Origin: an uncultured Oscillospiraceae bacterium
GTDB taxonomy: Bacteria; Bacillota; Clostridia; Oscillospirales; Ruminococcaceae
DNA: 64,000 nucleotides
NCBI GenBank assembly: GCA_910586535.1
Contig: CAJUHS010000010.1
Coordinates: 1 to 64,000 of the forward strand
Direction: 5' to 3'
Shown: piece by piece, positions 42,722-50,873 of the stretch
How positions within the stretch are numbered: the stretch's first letter is position 1
Layout: the number at the start of each line of letters is the position of its first letter
Notes under the pieces: model-generated
The model's input: the letters and a program-made list of their open reading frames with translations, nothing else
Databases searched by the model: none
Told to the model about the DNA's origin: nothing
Program-made: the position numbers and the translations under genes

Positions 42722-43256
42722 TGATTTTCCCTTTTATCTTTCTTAATGCATTTTCAATTTTGTCGTTGCGTTGAGGCGATTTCATAAAATTCATACCATT
42801 GAACGATCTTACAACAGCTTCACCCGACTGATTTGTACACCTGGCATATTCTATCATTATCATTGTCCTTATGGAATTTATTGCTTGTTCGTCCAACTTG
42901 CCAAATACATCGGGATACAGTATGGAAAGCTCCGATACGGTTTCATCAGAGCTTTTGTCCGGATTTATATTACCCACAAACTTGTGTGGGAACGCTTTGC
43001 TACGCCTTATTTCGTCATGAGTACTTTCGTTATTGTCAAGAAAAAATATTAGAGACAAATAGGTATTCCATCCCATTACCCTGTCCTTTCTCTCTATAGC
43101 TCCGTAGGTCTGGCGGGAAACGCCTATCAAAGCCGAAAGCTCATCCTGTGATATCCCAGCTTTCATTCTCAAAAGCGGAAGTTCTTCTGTCAACACGGCT
43201 ATATATTCGTTTTTCTCTTCCTCGGAAATAATATTTTTTAACGCTTGCTTTTCCAC
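42708..43256 (-). CDS. XRE-family repressor (ImmR-like partner), 182 aa
   Basis: Residues ~28-75 form the HTH: LRMKAGISQDELSALIGVSR then YGAIERKDR. The remaining ~110 residues are a partner domain with unknown fold. Its stop overlaps the ImmA-type protease gene, the standard order of an ImmR/ImmA immunity pair, so it is the probable cleavage target of that protease. The upstream interval (43257-43390) shows AGAAAGGAAAT and TTGACA/TACTTG-like boxes. Confidence 0.85.
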   Translation of the reverse strand: MEKQALKNIISEEEKNEYIAVLTEELPLLRMKAGISQDELSALIGVSRQTYGAIERKDRVMGWNTYLSLIFFLDNNESTHDEIRRSKAFPHKFVGNINPDKSSDETVSELSILYPDVFGKLDEQAINSIRTMIMIEYARCTNQSGEAVVRSFNGMNFMKSPQRNDKIENALRKIKGKINEKN

Positions 43257-43393
43257 TTTTATTTCCTTTCATATTTACCGTTTCTTGCTTTCTTCGCTCA
43301 TAATTATACATCAAGTAACGTTATTTGTCAATACTTGCTTTTGCAATTTACATAAAGTTCATAAATTTATTGCTGTTTAAACCAGACATAAAA

Positions 43394-44617
43394 CTATTTA
43401 CCGTTTTCGTCCCCTGCTTTAAAGTTATATATTGGCTTGATGATATTCAAAATTTCTGCGGTATCTCCGATATTATTTACAATATCATTCATATTTTTAT
43501 ACGCCATAGGACATTCATCAAGTGTACCACTGTTTATCGAGGTACTGTATATCCCTTTCATCTGCTTTTTGAACTCGCTTACGGTAAAGCTTTCTTTTGC
43601 TGCGCTTCTGCTCATCAGTCTTCCCGCTCCGTGAGGTGCGGAACAGTTCCAGTCGGGGTTTCCCTTGCCCATACAGATAAGACTTCCGTCACGCATATTA
43701 ATTGGGATTATCAGCTTTTCACCCTGCTGCGCGGATACTGAACCCTTTCGCAGTATCATATTTTCGGTGTCGATATAGTTGTGTATCGTAGTAAACTGTT
43801 CTTCGACTTTAAGACCCGTTCCCTTTAATATTTCGTCCATTATTGCTTTGCGGTTAAGCTCGGCAAACTGCTGTACTATACGCATATCGTGTATATAGTC
43901 CTTAAAAAGCTCTCCGCTTACGTAAGCAAGATGTTTGGGTACGGGGATAGTTTTACTGCTCCGCAATTTTATTATCTCGTCTTGTATTTCCTGTTGTCTG
44001 CCCTGCGATTTAAGCTCTTCGATAAGTTTATTTTCGTCTCTTTTGTTTGTTACGTATTCGGAAACAAGCTTCTTATAGCCCATTTCCTGATAATATTTTG
44101 CCACCTCTACTCCAAGATGACGGCTTCCCGAATGTACCACTATATAAATATTATTGTCGTTGTCCTTGTCTGCTTCGATAAAATGGTTCCCTCCTCCGAG
44201 AGTTCCAAGGGACTTTTTCGCGCGATCGAGATTAACGTATTTAGCGCATTTAAGTTCGGTCAGATTGATCTGCTCCGAATATCTGTGCGGTGTATCGCGT
44301 ACATCAAAGCCCGACGGAATATTACGGTATATAAACTTGTCAAGCTGCATAAGCTCTATATGCTTTCCTTTGATCTTTACCGTCTCCATACCGCATCCGA
44401 TGTCCACGCCCACAAGATTAGGGACGATCTTGTCTGTTATTGTCATTGTGGTACCGATAACACAGCCCGCTCCGGCGTGTGCGTCGGGCATTATTCTGAT
44501 TTTTTCATTCCGCACAAACTCTTGGTCGCAGAGTTCCTTTATTTGCGCTGTCGCGCTTTCTTCTATAACGTCGGTGAACACCTTTGCGGAATTATAGTTT
44601 CCTTTTATTTCTATCAT
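43394..44617 (-). CDS. rtcB: RtcB-type RNA ligase, 407 aa
   Basis: RtcB joins 2',3'-cyclic-phosphate or 3'-phosphate RNA ends to 5'-OH ends using GTP and Mn2+. The key residues are present: IMPDAHAGAGCVIGTTM, GVDIGCGM (metal Cys), GGGNHFIEAD, HSGSRHLG and the GMP-binding APHGAGRLMSR. Length equals that of E. coli RtcB. Start: ATG 44617 with AAGGAGG upstream; a TTG 28 codons earlier has no ribosome site. It is downstream of the DUF262-Fic pair and could repair RNAs cut by the MazF toxin or join ribozyme products. Confidence 0.95.
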   Translation of the reverse strand: MIEIKGNYNSAKVFTDVIEESATAQIKELCDQEFVRNEKIRIMPDAHAGAGCVIGTTMTITDKIVPNLVGVDIGCGMETVKIKGKHIELMQLDKFIYRNIPSGFDVRDTPHRYSEQINLTELKCAKYVNLDRAKKSLGTLGGGNHFIEADKDNDNNIYIVVHSGSRHLGVEVAKYYQEMGYKKLVSEYVTNKRDENKLIEELKSQGRQQEIQDEIIKLRSSKTIPVPKHLAYVSGELFKDYIHDMRIVQQFAELNRKAIMDEILKGTGLKVEEQFTTIHNYIDTENMILRKGSVSAQQGEKLIIPINMRDGSLICMGKGNPDWNCSAPHGAGRLMSRSAAKESFTVSEFKKQMKGIYSTSINSGTLDECPMAYKNMNDIVNNIGDTAEILNIIKPIYNFKAGDENGK

Positions 44618-44697
44618 ATTTTCCTCCTTGTCGTAAAAACATAGCGGAGAATTTGTGTTCTCCGCTGAAATATCAAGCAGACAAAACAGTAAAATTA

Positions 44698-45300
44698 TCA
44701 AAGCTTTTCCGCTTCATAAGCGTTATAGCCCTCATAATTATAGCTGTTGTCGATACCTTTAATATACACGTACCTATCGTTTATTTTATCTGTTAAAGCA
44801 TTTCCGAGCAAAACTTTTATTTCGGTATTCCTTACGGGACTTCGCTCCATTGCAAGCAGATAATCCTCTTTGTTTACTCTGTCCCAGCCGATTACCCTTT
44901 GTATCTCGGTTTTAAGCATATTGTCAAGCCATATTCTCATGCTTCTACCGTTTCCCTCTCTGAAAGGGTGTGCCACGTTCATTTCAACATATTTTTCTAT
45001 GATCTCGTCAAAATTACTTTGAGGCATTCTCTCAATACTTTTAATGGAATCAGCTAAATATATGACGGGTACAAACCTAAAACTGCCTTTTGCTATATTT
45101 ACGTTTCTCATTTTTCCCGCAAATTCATATATATCCTCAAATAAGGCGCGGTGTATCTCCGACAGAGTATAAAATGTTCCGGATGTCAGCTTATCGAGAT
45201 ACCCGCTTTCAAACAGTTCTACCGCTTTTTTCTTGCTTATTCTTTCCTCTGTTTCGGCGAGCACTGCTGAGTTTGTTATCCCGAGCTTATTTTCTATCAT
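44698..45300 (-). CDS. fic: Fic-domain AMP transferase, 200 aa
   Basis: The core motif is HPFREGNGRSMR (canonical HxFx(D/E)GNGRxxR), with the preceding flap region FAGKMRNVNIAKGSFRFVP. Such enzymes AMPylate target proteins. I see no N-terminal inhibitory motif SxxxE(G/N), and no small antitoxin gene upstream; instead the DUF262 gene overlaps its start by 4 bp (ATGA). That raises the question whether DUF262 takes a regulatory role. The C-terminal tail is acidic and Tyr/Asn rich (YNYEGYNAYEAEKL). Confidence 0.93.
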   Translation of the reverse strand: MIENKLGITNSAVLAETEERISKKKAVELFESGYLDKLTSGTFYTLSEIHRALFEDIYEFAGKMRNVNIAKGSFRFVPVIYLADSIKSIERMPQSNFDEIIEKYVEMNVAHPFREGNGRSMRIWLDNMLKTEIQRVIGWDRVNKEDYLLAMERSPVRNTEIKVLLGNALTDKINDRYVYIKGIDNSYNYEGYNAYEAEKL

Positions 45301-46298
45301 TCCGCCTCTCCTTTATTTGGCAGAAATTTCTCTACGGAATCCTTTATGACCTCAACCCTTGCTCTGATGTGCCGTAAGCTTGTAGTCTGCTGGGTGCTTG
45401 CTTCAAGGTATTTTTCGGGCATATTCTTATAAAACTGCAATATCCATTCCGCAAGCTGTTTTGAGCTTTCAAATTGTTCTGTAAATGCAATATATGACAG
45501 GAAATGAGTTTTCTTCATCATTGTATCGGCACATTCCTTATCGGAAATCAGAACAGTTTTATATGCTCCCAAAGTCTTATCATATGCGTTTATTATCTGA
45601 GTTTTATCCTGCTCAGTAATATCAAGCGTTTCCATAAGCTCCTGAAAATGCTTTGCAGAATAGTCAGGCTCGGTTTCGTTAAAAGCCTGCCATGTTTTAA
45701 CTATTACTTCATCCTGCGGAAGCTTTTTCAGTATATTTTGAGAGAACATAACCTTGAAGATTTCGTGCTCTGCTATCTCTTTGACGGTATTGATAGACAT
45801 ATTTCTGCTTCTGGCAAGGTCTACCTTTGCCATTGCTTTACCGCTGTTGGAACGTTCAAAGAACAGAGCTTCGATTTCCACGGGAGCTTCCTCCAGCACT
45901 GCCATATCAATCTGGAAGTCAAGGATTTTCATTTGCAAATCTTCGTCAAGCTGTTTAAATTTTTTGCCGTTTAACAGATATAACTTACCGTCCAAGGTCA
46001 AGGGAGGTTCTTTTTCTAATCCTGTCAGAGCAAAATCGTTGTTGATATAATTAATAAGAGTATTTCCTCTTTGTTTGCCGTCAAGAACGTCCCAGCCGTT
46101 TTTCTTTTTACTTACCAAAAAAGGCTTTTGGTATATCAATATATCGTACAAAAGGCTATGGATATATAGGGAACTCATTTTTTTGTTCCAAACTATACCT
46201 CTTTGTATGGGATTATCAAAGTTGATTTCTCCCTTTTCATAACGCTTTTTGAATGAATTAACAGACCAACTGTCTTTAAATGCACGGTATTGTGCCAT
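45297..46298 (-). CDS. DUF262 (GmrS-like) protein, 333 aa
   Basis: This is the second DUF262 protein in element B: MSSLYIHSLLYDILIYQKPF, VLDGKQRGNTLINYI (DGxQR nucleotide box) and IEALFFERSNSGKAMAKVDLARSR. The C-terminus is helical; no HNH nuclease domain is attached. Start: ATG 46298, with GGGAGAG upstream, not the earlier in-frame ATG at 46349. It is translationally coupled to fic (ATGA). A promoter with -35 TTTACT and -10 TATAAT lies upstream. Confidence 0.85.
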   Translation of the reverse strand: MAQYRAFKDSWSVNSFKKRYEKGEINFDNPIQRGIVWNKKMSSLYIHSLLYDILIYQKPFLVSKKKNGWDVLDGKQRGNTLINYINNDFALTGLEKEPPLTLDGKLYLLNGKKFKQLDEDLQMKILDFQIDMAVLEEAPVEIEALFFERSNSGKAMAKVDLARSRNMSINTVKEIAEHEIFKVMFSQNILKKLPQDEVIVKTWQAFNETEPDYSAKHFQELMETLDITEQDKTQIINAYDKTLGAYKTVLISDKECADTMMKKTHFLSYIAFTEQFESSKQLAEWILQFYKNMPEKYLEASTQQTTSLRHIRARVEVIKDSVEKFLPNKGEAE

Positions 46299-46332
46299 TT
46301 TGACTGCTCTCCCTTCGGATTTAATATGTATA

Positions 46333-46361
46333 ATTATATCACAGTTCATTCAAAAAGTAAA
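46333..46361 (-). promoter_or_regulatory. Leftward promoter of DUF262-fic-rtcB operon
   Basis: On the minus strand TTTACT (46361-46356), 17 bp, TATAAT (46338-46333), with TGTGA just before the -10. Confidence 0.6.
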
Positions 46362-46380
46362 GAGAAAAATTAAATATTTT

Positions 46381-46800
46381 TTAATTTTTAAGCATTCTTT
46401 TTAATTTTTGGATATATTCTTCACTATTTTCTATTAAATAAGTTTCCAAATAACTGTCCTTGGCGGGTAAATATTCTTCGGGAACTTCAGACAAAGTCAT
46501 TTTAATGACTATATCATCTGTAATATATCTACCGTCTTTAACATAATAAACTGTCTGTGCCATTTCAATATGCTCTCTTAATTTTATTTCTCCGCTTAAT
46601 AATTGAATTAGATTTTGTGCAGATATAAGAACAACAAGATTCAATCCTTCAAAAAAATCAATTAAAAACACCAAATAATAATTATTTTCTTCATTTTGAT
46701 AAGCAAAAAGAATTGGCACATAAAGGGTAACTATATTAAAATCTCTGCAAATATATTGCCAATTAATCTTAAACAATGGCGATTTTGTTACTTGTAGCAT
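46381..46800 (-). CDS. Hypothetical protein, 139 aa
   Basis: I cannot name a family. The N-terminal half is hydrophobic and aromatic (FEGLNLVVLISAQNLIQLL) with alternating strands; the C-terminal part is charged. The ATG overlaps the TAA of the gene upstream (TAATG), so it is translationally coupled. It ends before the DUF262 promoter. Confidence 0.6.
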   Translation of the reverse strand: MLQVTKSPLFKINWQYICRDFNIVTLYVPILFAYQNEENNYYLVFLIDFFEGLNLVVLISAQNLIQLLSGEIKLREHIEMAQTVYYVKDGRYITDDIVIKMTLSEVPEEYLPAKDSYLETYLIENSEEYIQKLKRMLKN

Positions 46801-47132
46801 TAATTTCCCTTCTTTTCTTCTCTGATTTTTCTAAATCTCTCCGACGCTGCTTTTCGCTGTTCCTCGGATATTTCGCGTTTGGCAGGATTGGCGTTTCTGA
46901 TACTGACAGCCTTTGCGGGAGCGGTAAATTCCGCGCATACAAACGCACCGTCTGTATGCCGTGTTTCGCTTATCTGTGTCCACCCTTGCTTTTTACAGCG
47001 GTTTGCGTATTTTTCTGCACAAGTATACAGAAATGCCGTCCACTCGCCGTTCTCATTAGGGTATATATTGATCGTTACCTCACGTTCCTCTGCGGTTACT
47101 TTACTGTTGGTAGTACGTTTTAAAATTTTCAT
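46800..47132 (-). CDS. Hypothetical protein, 110 aa
   Basis: The ATG at 47132 follows GAGAGG; an earlier in-frame TTG (47141) is less likely. The first ~75 residues look like a small beta-rich domain with two cysteines (YTCAEKYANRCKKQGWTQ), followed by a basic helix (SEEQRKAASERFRKIREEKK). Unknown function; coupled to the next gene downstream. Confidence 0.6.
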   Translation of the reverse strand: MKILKRTTNSKVTAEEREVTINIYPNENGEWTAFLYTCAEKYANRCKKQGWTQISETRHTDGAFVCAEFTAPAKAVSIRNANPAKREISEEQRKAASERFRKIREEKKGN

Positions 47133-47146
47133 AAATTTCAACCTCT

Positions 47147-47761
47147 CTATTCAAATAATGATGTGAGTTTTCGCGGATTATATGTACGATTATGTAAATG
47201 GTCGTTGCAATCGGATAATTTTTCTACATTACAGTTTTTGTATAACGACTGTGCTGCAGCAATAGTGTCCTTGATTTTTCTGCGATCCTGCAATGTGTCT
47301 CTAAGCATTTTATAGGCGCGATAAGCCTCGCAAGCATTAAGCTTACTAAACTCTATATAATGCTCTAAGTCCACTATTTTCTGACTTATATCGGACAACT
47401 TTGTATTCAGACCTGTCATACAGCCTTTTTTAGCGTCCTTTAGTATTGATACGGAATCGAGAAGATTTAAATAATCTATTTCCGGTACGCTAACTGTGTT
47501 ATTTATTGCTGTCTCTTTTACTTGGGTTTGCGGTGGTTTGTTTTCTTGATATTCTGTTTGCTTATCTTCGGACAAATCTTGAAATTCTTTGACCTCCCAC
47601 TTCGTACTGATGTTATATAGTTTTCGCGGGAGGGACACAAGAAACTGTCCTGCTTTCTGCTTATTTGCGAAAAATTTTGCGTCCGAGAAATTCATCGTGG
47701 CGATTGCCTGACCGTTTTTGTCTACTCTTATAAAGGTTTTATCTGTTCCTATATAATACAT
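47147..47761 (-). CDS. Hypothetical coiled-coil protein, 204 aa
   Basis: The start at ATG 47761 follows GAGGGGAAG; an in-frame TTG nine codons earlier lacks one. The N-terminal ~60 residues (YYIGTDKTFIRVDKNGQAI) look like a small globular domain; a Gln/Pro-rich linker leads to a C-terminal coiled coil (~110-180). No family recognised. It lies 43 bp downstream of the tyrosine recombinase. Confidence 0.6.
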   Translation of the reverse strand: MYYIGTDKTFIRVDKNGQAIATMNFSDAKFFANKQKAGQFLVSLPRKLYNISTKWEVKEFQDLSEDKQTEYQENKPPQTQVKETAINNTVSVPEIDYLNLLDSVSILKDAKKGCMTGLNTKLSDISQKIVDLEHYIEFSKLNACEAYRAYKMLRDTLQDRRKIKDTIAAAQSLYKNCNVEKLSDCNDHLHNRTYNPRKLTSLFE

Positions 47762-47804
47762 TTTTTTATACACTTCCCCTCTATACAATGGAACTTATAT
47801 TTTG

Positions 47805-48926
47805 TTAAACAATATTAAAACTTCCTAAAAAATTATTTATTTCTTCTAAACCAATATTAAGATTTTTTGAAATTTTCTCAAAGGCTTTTTCGTTTATCTT
47901 ATTGTAGCAGCTTGTTATGCTTCCGCTGCTGTGCATCATTTTCGCTACAAGGAGTTCCCATGATGTTTGGTCAATGTCAATTTCTCCTGCTTCGTGAAGC
48001 ATTTTCCCGACGGCGTAAAAGCTTTCGGAAAATACTTTTCTTAAGCTGTGAGTATTATATTTTTCCTTGATGTTGACTGTTTCCATTTTGTTTTTACGGT
48101 TGATAGGAACTATTCCGATTTCTTCTAAGGTGTCTTTGATTATGTTTTCCGCTGCGGTTGATGAGATTGGAGTCTGCACATAAATTTGTTCATCTGGATT
48201 TTCGGCGGTGCTTTTTATTTCGGAGTTGATTTTCTTCAAAGACTGTTCTGCTTTGGATTTTTCTATTATGATACGCTCCTTCATATTTGAAAATTCTTCC
48301 TCTGTGATTGCCTGATTGGCGTACAGTTTAAGAAGTCCGTCGATACGTTTATCTGCGCTCTCAATAATTTTTGTAAGGTTTTTTATCTCCTTACCGCTGC
48401 GTTCACCCGCTTCGATCTCCGATAATTTAACTGCTTTACTATTGCCGGATTCGCTTGTAAAAAGATAATCATAAATTTTCTTGTAAGGATTTTTTGAGAG
48501 ATACAGTCTGATGATTGCTTTTGTAGCCTCGTTATTATAGTAAATATTGTTTTTGCCCGTCTTTTTCTCCCCGTTTGGGAGTTTGAAATTTTCCCTGAAT
48601 ACAAGTTCGCTGTTTTTCGTCCGTTCAAGAATATGACAAAAGCGAACTCTTACCGCGTCGGAATAACGCATACCCCAATTTGCCATGCACACAAAAAACA
48701 TTGCGTTACGGAGTTTTCCGTTTGTAAGCATATGGTTAAGCATTGTGTTGTATACCTCAATGGGGAAAGCGTTCATGCCCCCGCCCTTGGTCTGGAGAGC
48801 GTCTATATAGTCCATAAACTTTTCCGAAGCTTCACCTGTGTTTATAGGGACGGTTGCCTTCGGTAAAGTAAGTTTGTTTGTATCAATAAACACTATCTGA
48901 TATGAATTTTCTTGAATTGTGTTCAT
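47805..48926 (-). CDS. Tyrosine recombinase with serine-recombinase-like coiled-coil insert, 373 aa
   Basis: The catalytic set of a tyrosine recombinase is visible: Arg in MANWGMRYSDAVR, HSLRK (HxLR) at about 298, His in MMHSSGS and the nucleophile Tyr in SCYNK. Between the first Arg box and HxLR there is an unusual insertion (~175-250) with the pattern KRIDGLLKLYANQAITEEEF and a following coil, very like the coiled-coil arm of large serine recombinases. GGAGATTTG precedes the ATG. It could act in element B DNA processing or dimer resolution; the integrase for entry is more likely the serine recombinase. Confidence 0.88.
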   Translation of the reverse strand: MNTIQENSYQIVFIDTNKLTLPKATVPINTGEASEKFMDYIDALQTKGGGMNAFPIEVYNTMLNHMLTNGKLRNAMFFVCMANWGMRYSDAVRVRFCHILERTKNSELVFRENFKLPNGEKKTGKNNIYYNNEATKAIIRLYLSKNPYKKIYDYLFTSESGNSKAVKLSEIEAGERSGKEIKNLTKIIESADKRIDGLLKLYANQAITEEEFSNMKERIIIEKSKAEQSLKKINSEIKSTAENPDEQIYVQTPISSTAAENIIKDTLEEIGIVPINRKNKMETVNIKEKYNTHSLRKVFSESFYAVGKMLHEAGEIDIDQTSWELLVAKMMHSSGSITSCYNKINEKAFEKISKNLNIGLEEINNFLGSFNIV

Positions 48927-49020
48927 AATATCAAATCTCCTATTTAGTTAATATGTCTTATTAATCAATAATTTATTTGCTTTTGCTTTTAATAAAATGT
49001 GACTTTTATTCAAGATAAAG

Positions 49021-49755
49021 TCACATAAAATACCTGCACTTTTCCGCATAAAATTCCTGTTCTTTCTTCAAAAGCGCGGTCAGTTTTTCTGCAGTTTTCT
49101 CCTCCCTGTACTGCTTCAGGCTGTCTATATATTCCTCTCTGTTTTCATCTCTGATAACGGCAGGAACAATCTTCAGCTTAAGGCACTCTCTGAACAGTAT
49201 CATTCTTCCTGTTCTTCCGTTGCCGTCCTGGAACGGGTGAATGCTTTCATATTCCGCATGAAATTCCGCAAGTATGGAAATATCTGCTGTTCGTTCGCAG
49301 TACCAATTTAAAAGCTGTTCCATTTCCTTTTCAACGTCCTGCGGTTTTGTTGTCTCATACATTCCAACGATATTCGGACGCTGTTTATAGTCGCCTATGG
49401 CGTATCCGTTCGCCCTATCCTCGAATACTCCCGATTTAAGCTCGTAATGCAGCTTTTTTATAAGCTCCTGTGACAGCGGTTCTTCAAACGTATCGAGCAT
49501 TTTATTGAACATAAGAAAGTGTCCGTTCATTTCTTCAACGTCTTTGGCACGGTAATAACTGTCCGATCTTGGAAGAGTACCATTATCGAAAAGAGACGCT
49601 GTTTGCTCTTCGGTCAGGGTACTCCCTTCGATTTTATTTGAGTTATAGGCAAGCAGTCGCTGGGTATAGGCATATATTCCGCTTCTGTCAAATTTTGCGC
49701 GTTCCGCTTTAAATCTTTCCAAAAGAAAACTTATAATTTTCTGAGTGTCTTTCAA
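49021..49755 (-). CDS. Fic-domain protein, class II (self-inhibited), 244 aa
   Basis: An N-terminal helix carries the autoinhibitory motif SNKIEG (S-xxx-E-G) in YNSNKIEGSTLT, typical of class II Fic enzymes. The Fic core is HPFQDGNGRTGRMI, with the flap around RPNIVGMYETTKP. It probably AMPylates a host protein only when released from inhibition. It differs from the Fic at 44698, which lacks an inhibitory motif. A consensus promoter lies directly upstream. Confidence 0.93.
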   Translation of the reverse strand: MKDTQKIISFLLERFKAERAKFDRSGIYAYTQRLLAYNSNKIEGSTLTEEQTASLFDNGTLPRSDSYYRAKDVEEMNGHFLMFNKMLDTFEEPLSQELIKKLHYELKSGVFEDRANGYAIGDYKQRPNIVGMYETTKPQDVEKEMEQLLNWYCERTADISILAEFHAEYESIHPFQDGNGRTGRMILFRECLKLKIVPAVIRDENREEYIDSLKQYREEKTAEKLTALLKKEQEFYAEKCRYFM

Positions 49756-49781
49756 AACAGCTTCCTCCTCTTTTAATTATA

Positions 49782-49810
49782 ATTATATCATGTGTTTTTT
49801 TTCTCGTCAA
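49782..49810 (-). promoter_or_regulatory. Leftward consensus promoter of class II fic
   Basis: On the minus strand TTGACG (49810-49805), 17 bp, TATAAT (49787-49782). It is close to consensus and lies 27 bp before the ATG region. Confidence 0.7.
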
Positions 49811-49825
49811 GTGAATTGGTTGATT

Positions 49826-50041
49826 TTAAACCGCTCTGTGAGTTTCCCAAGTGTTCCGCAGCTTACACATATACGCTTGACGGCTTAACTGTTGACGGTC
49901 ATATTCCGACTGTATATCAATGTCAAATGCGGTGTTGTATTCTCCTATTAAAATCTCCGCTGCTTGTCTGGACTGTCCGCTGTTGCCTCCTGTGGCGGTC
50001 GTTAATAGGGTTTCCAATACTTGTTTGAATATTGTATCCAT
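49826..50041 (-). CDS. Small hypothetical protein, 71 aa
   Basis: A soluble, Gln/Arg-rich protein of 71 residues (QSRQAAEILIGEYNTAFDID) without a family I recognise. GGAGGATAAAACC precedes the ATG. It is 4 bp from the 40-aa gene upstream and is the last of the small early genes before the fic promoter. Confidence 0.55.
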   Translation of the reverse strand: MDTIFKQVLETLLTTATGGNSGQSRQAAEILIGEYNTAFDIDIQSEYDRQQLSRQAYMCKLRNTWETHRAV

Positions 50042-50045
50042 GGTT

Positions 50046-50168
50046 TTATCCTCCTGTATTGGTTTGAGATTTACTAAGGTTTGTTATTAATGCGATCTTC
50101 TGCTCTGCCGATAGGTTTTTGGCTTCTGCGATACGCTTTATAAGCAAGGCTATTGTTTGGGTTGACAT
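50046..50168 (-). CDS. Small helical protein, 40 aa
   Basis: This 40-codon gene starts at ATG 50168 with GGAGAAAATACT upstream and reads as one or two helices (IALLIKRIAEAKNLSAEQKI). Ribosome site and operon position support it despite its length. Function unknown. Confidence 0.55.
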   Translation of the reverse strand: MSTQTIALLIKRIAEAKNLSAEQKIALITNLSKSQTNTGG

Positions 50169-50203
50169 AGTATTTTCTCCTCATAAATCATACATTTTAT
50201 TTG

Positions 50204-50377
50204 TTATTTTTGCCCTAACAAATACTGCAGTTGTCTATTTGATTTTTCCTTATCTGATATACCGTTTGTAAGGTTAAGACATAAGCCTAACCCTCCATCT
50301 ACTTTAGGTATACGCGCTCTAATTGCTCCTTTACCATAAAAATAGCATTCTGTTCTTTGACAATCCGGACATAGCAT
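50204..50377 (-). CDS. Small Cys-motif protein nested out of frame, 57 aa
   Basis: The ATG at 50377 follows ATGAGGAATATAAACA and opens with MLCPDCQRTECYF, a CxxC(x4)C metal-binding knuckle, then GAIRARIPKVDGGLGLCL. Its first ~25 codons overlap the 3' end of the gene at 50299-50643 in another frame. The good ribosome site and motif make it a convincing overlapping gene. Confidence 0.6.
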   Translation of the reverse strand: MLCPDCQRTECYFYGKGAIRARIPKVDGGLGLCLNLTNGISDKEKSNRQLQYLLGQK

Positions 50378-50643
50378 TGTTTATATTCCTCATATGTCAT
50401 ATTCCATGTTTTGGGTGGGCGTTCAAATACTTCTTTTGGCATTATTCTCGGTCGTATACAACCAATAAACCTATTGATTTCTGATTCCGTTACATTTAAC
50501 AACACTGTAAAATCGTCATCATCTCTTCTTACTGAAGTAATGCTTCCGTCTGGTTCTTTTATTTTAATAAAGTTTTTGTTGATACCAACCACATCAAAAA
50601 TACTTTTTGAATATCTTTGAATAGCAACACTTTTTATACTCAT
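50299..50643 (-). CDS. Hypothetical protein, 114 aa
   Basis: The start is the ATG at 50643 with TGAGGAC upstream; earlier in-frame starts would overlap the ribosome site. The protein begins with a beta-rich domain (FIKIKEPDGSITSVRRDDDD) and ends in a helical, charged tail. No family recognised. A smaller gene overlaps its end. Confidence 0.55.
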   Translation of the reverse strand: MSIKSVAIQRYSKSIFDVVGINKNFIKIKEPDGSITSVRRDDDDFTVLLNVTESEINRFIGCIRPRIMPKEVFERPPKTWNMTYEEYKQCYVRIVKEQNAIFMVKEQLERVYLK

Positions 50644-50654
50644 AAAAGTCCTCA

Positions 50655-50849
50655 TCAAACGATTTCCACATAGTTGCCTATGACAGACAAGGCTTCGTCA
50701 TAACTGCCGGAAGCGTAGACCTTTGACCGCATTTCCTCCGCTTCGGTTTCTTTTCCGTTATTTTTTAACGTTCTTGACGCTATTCCCACAAGATTAAAAA
50801 TATTGCCGTCCTCACCTATCAATTTGCACTGCGGTTTATTGTTTTTCAT
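50655..50849 (-). CDS. Small hypothetical protein, 64 aa
   Basis: A 64-aa protein with the pattern CKLIGEDGNIFNLVGIASRTL, then NNGKETEAEEM. Proteins of this form are common in Firmicutes phages and plasmids, but no function is known to me. GGAGGATTTATT precedes the ATG. Confidence 0.6.
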   Translation of the reverse strand: MKNNKPQCKLIGEDGNIFNLVGIASRTLKNNGKETEAEEMRSKVYASGSYDEALSVIGNYVEIV

Positions 50850-50873
50850 AATAAATCCTCCATAAATATATTT

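Noticed and set aside
43889..44644. Long rightward open frame (251 codons) within rtcB
   Set aside because: It is antisense to rtcB; its Tyr/Phe/Val-rich composition is typical of an antisense shadow.
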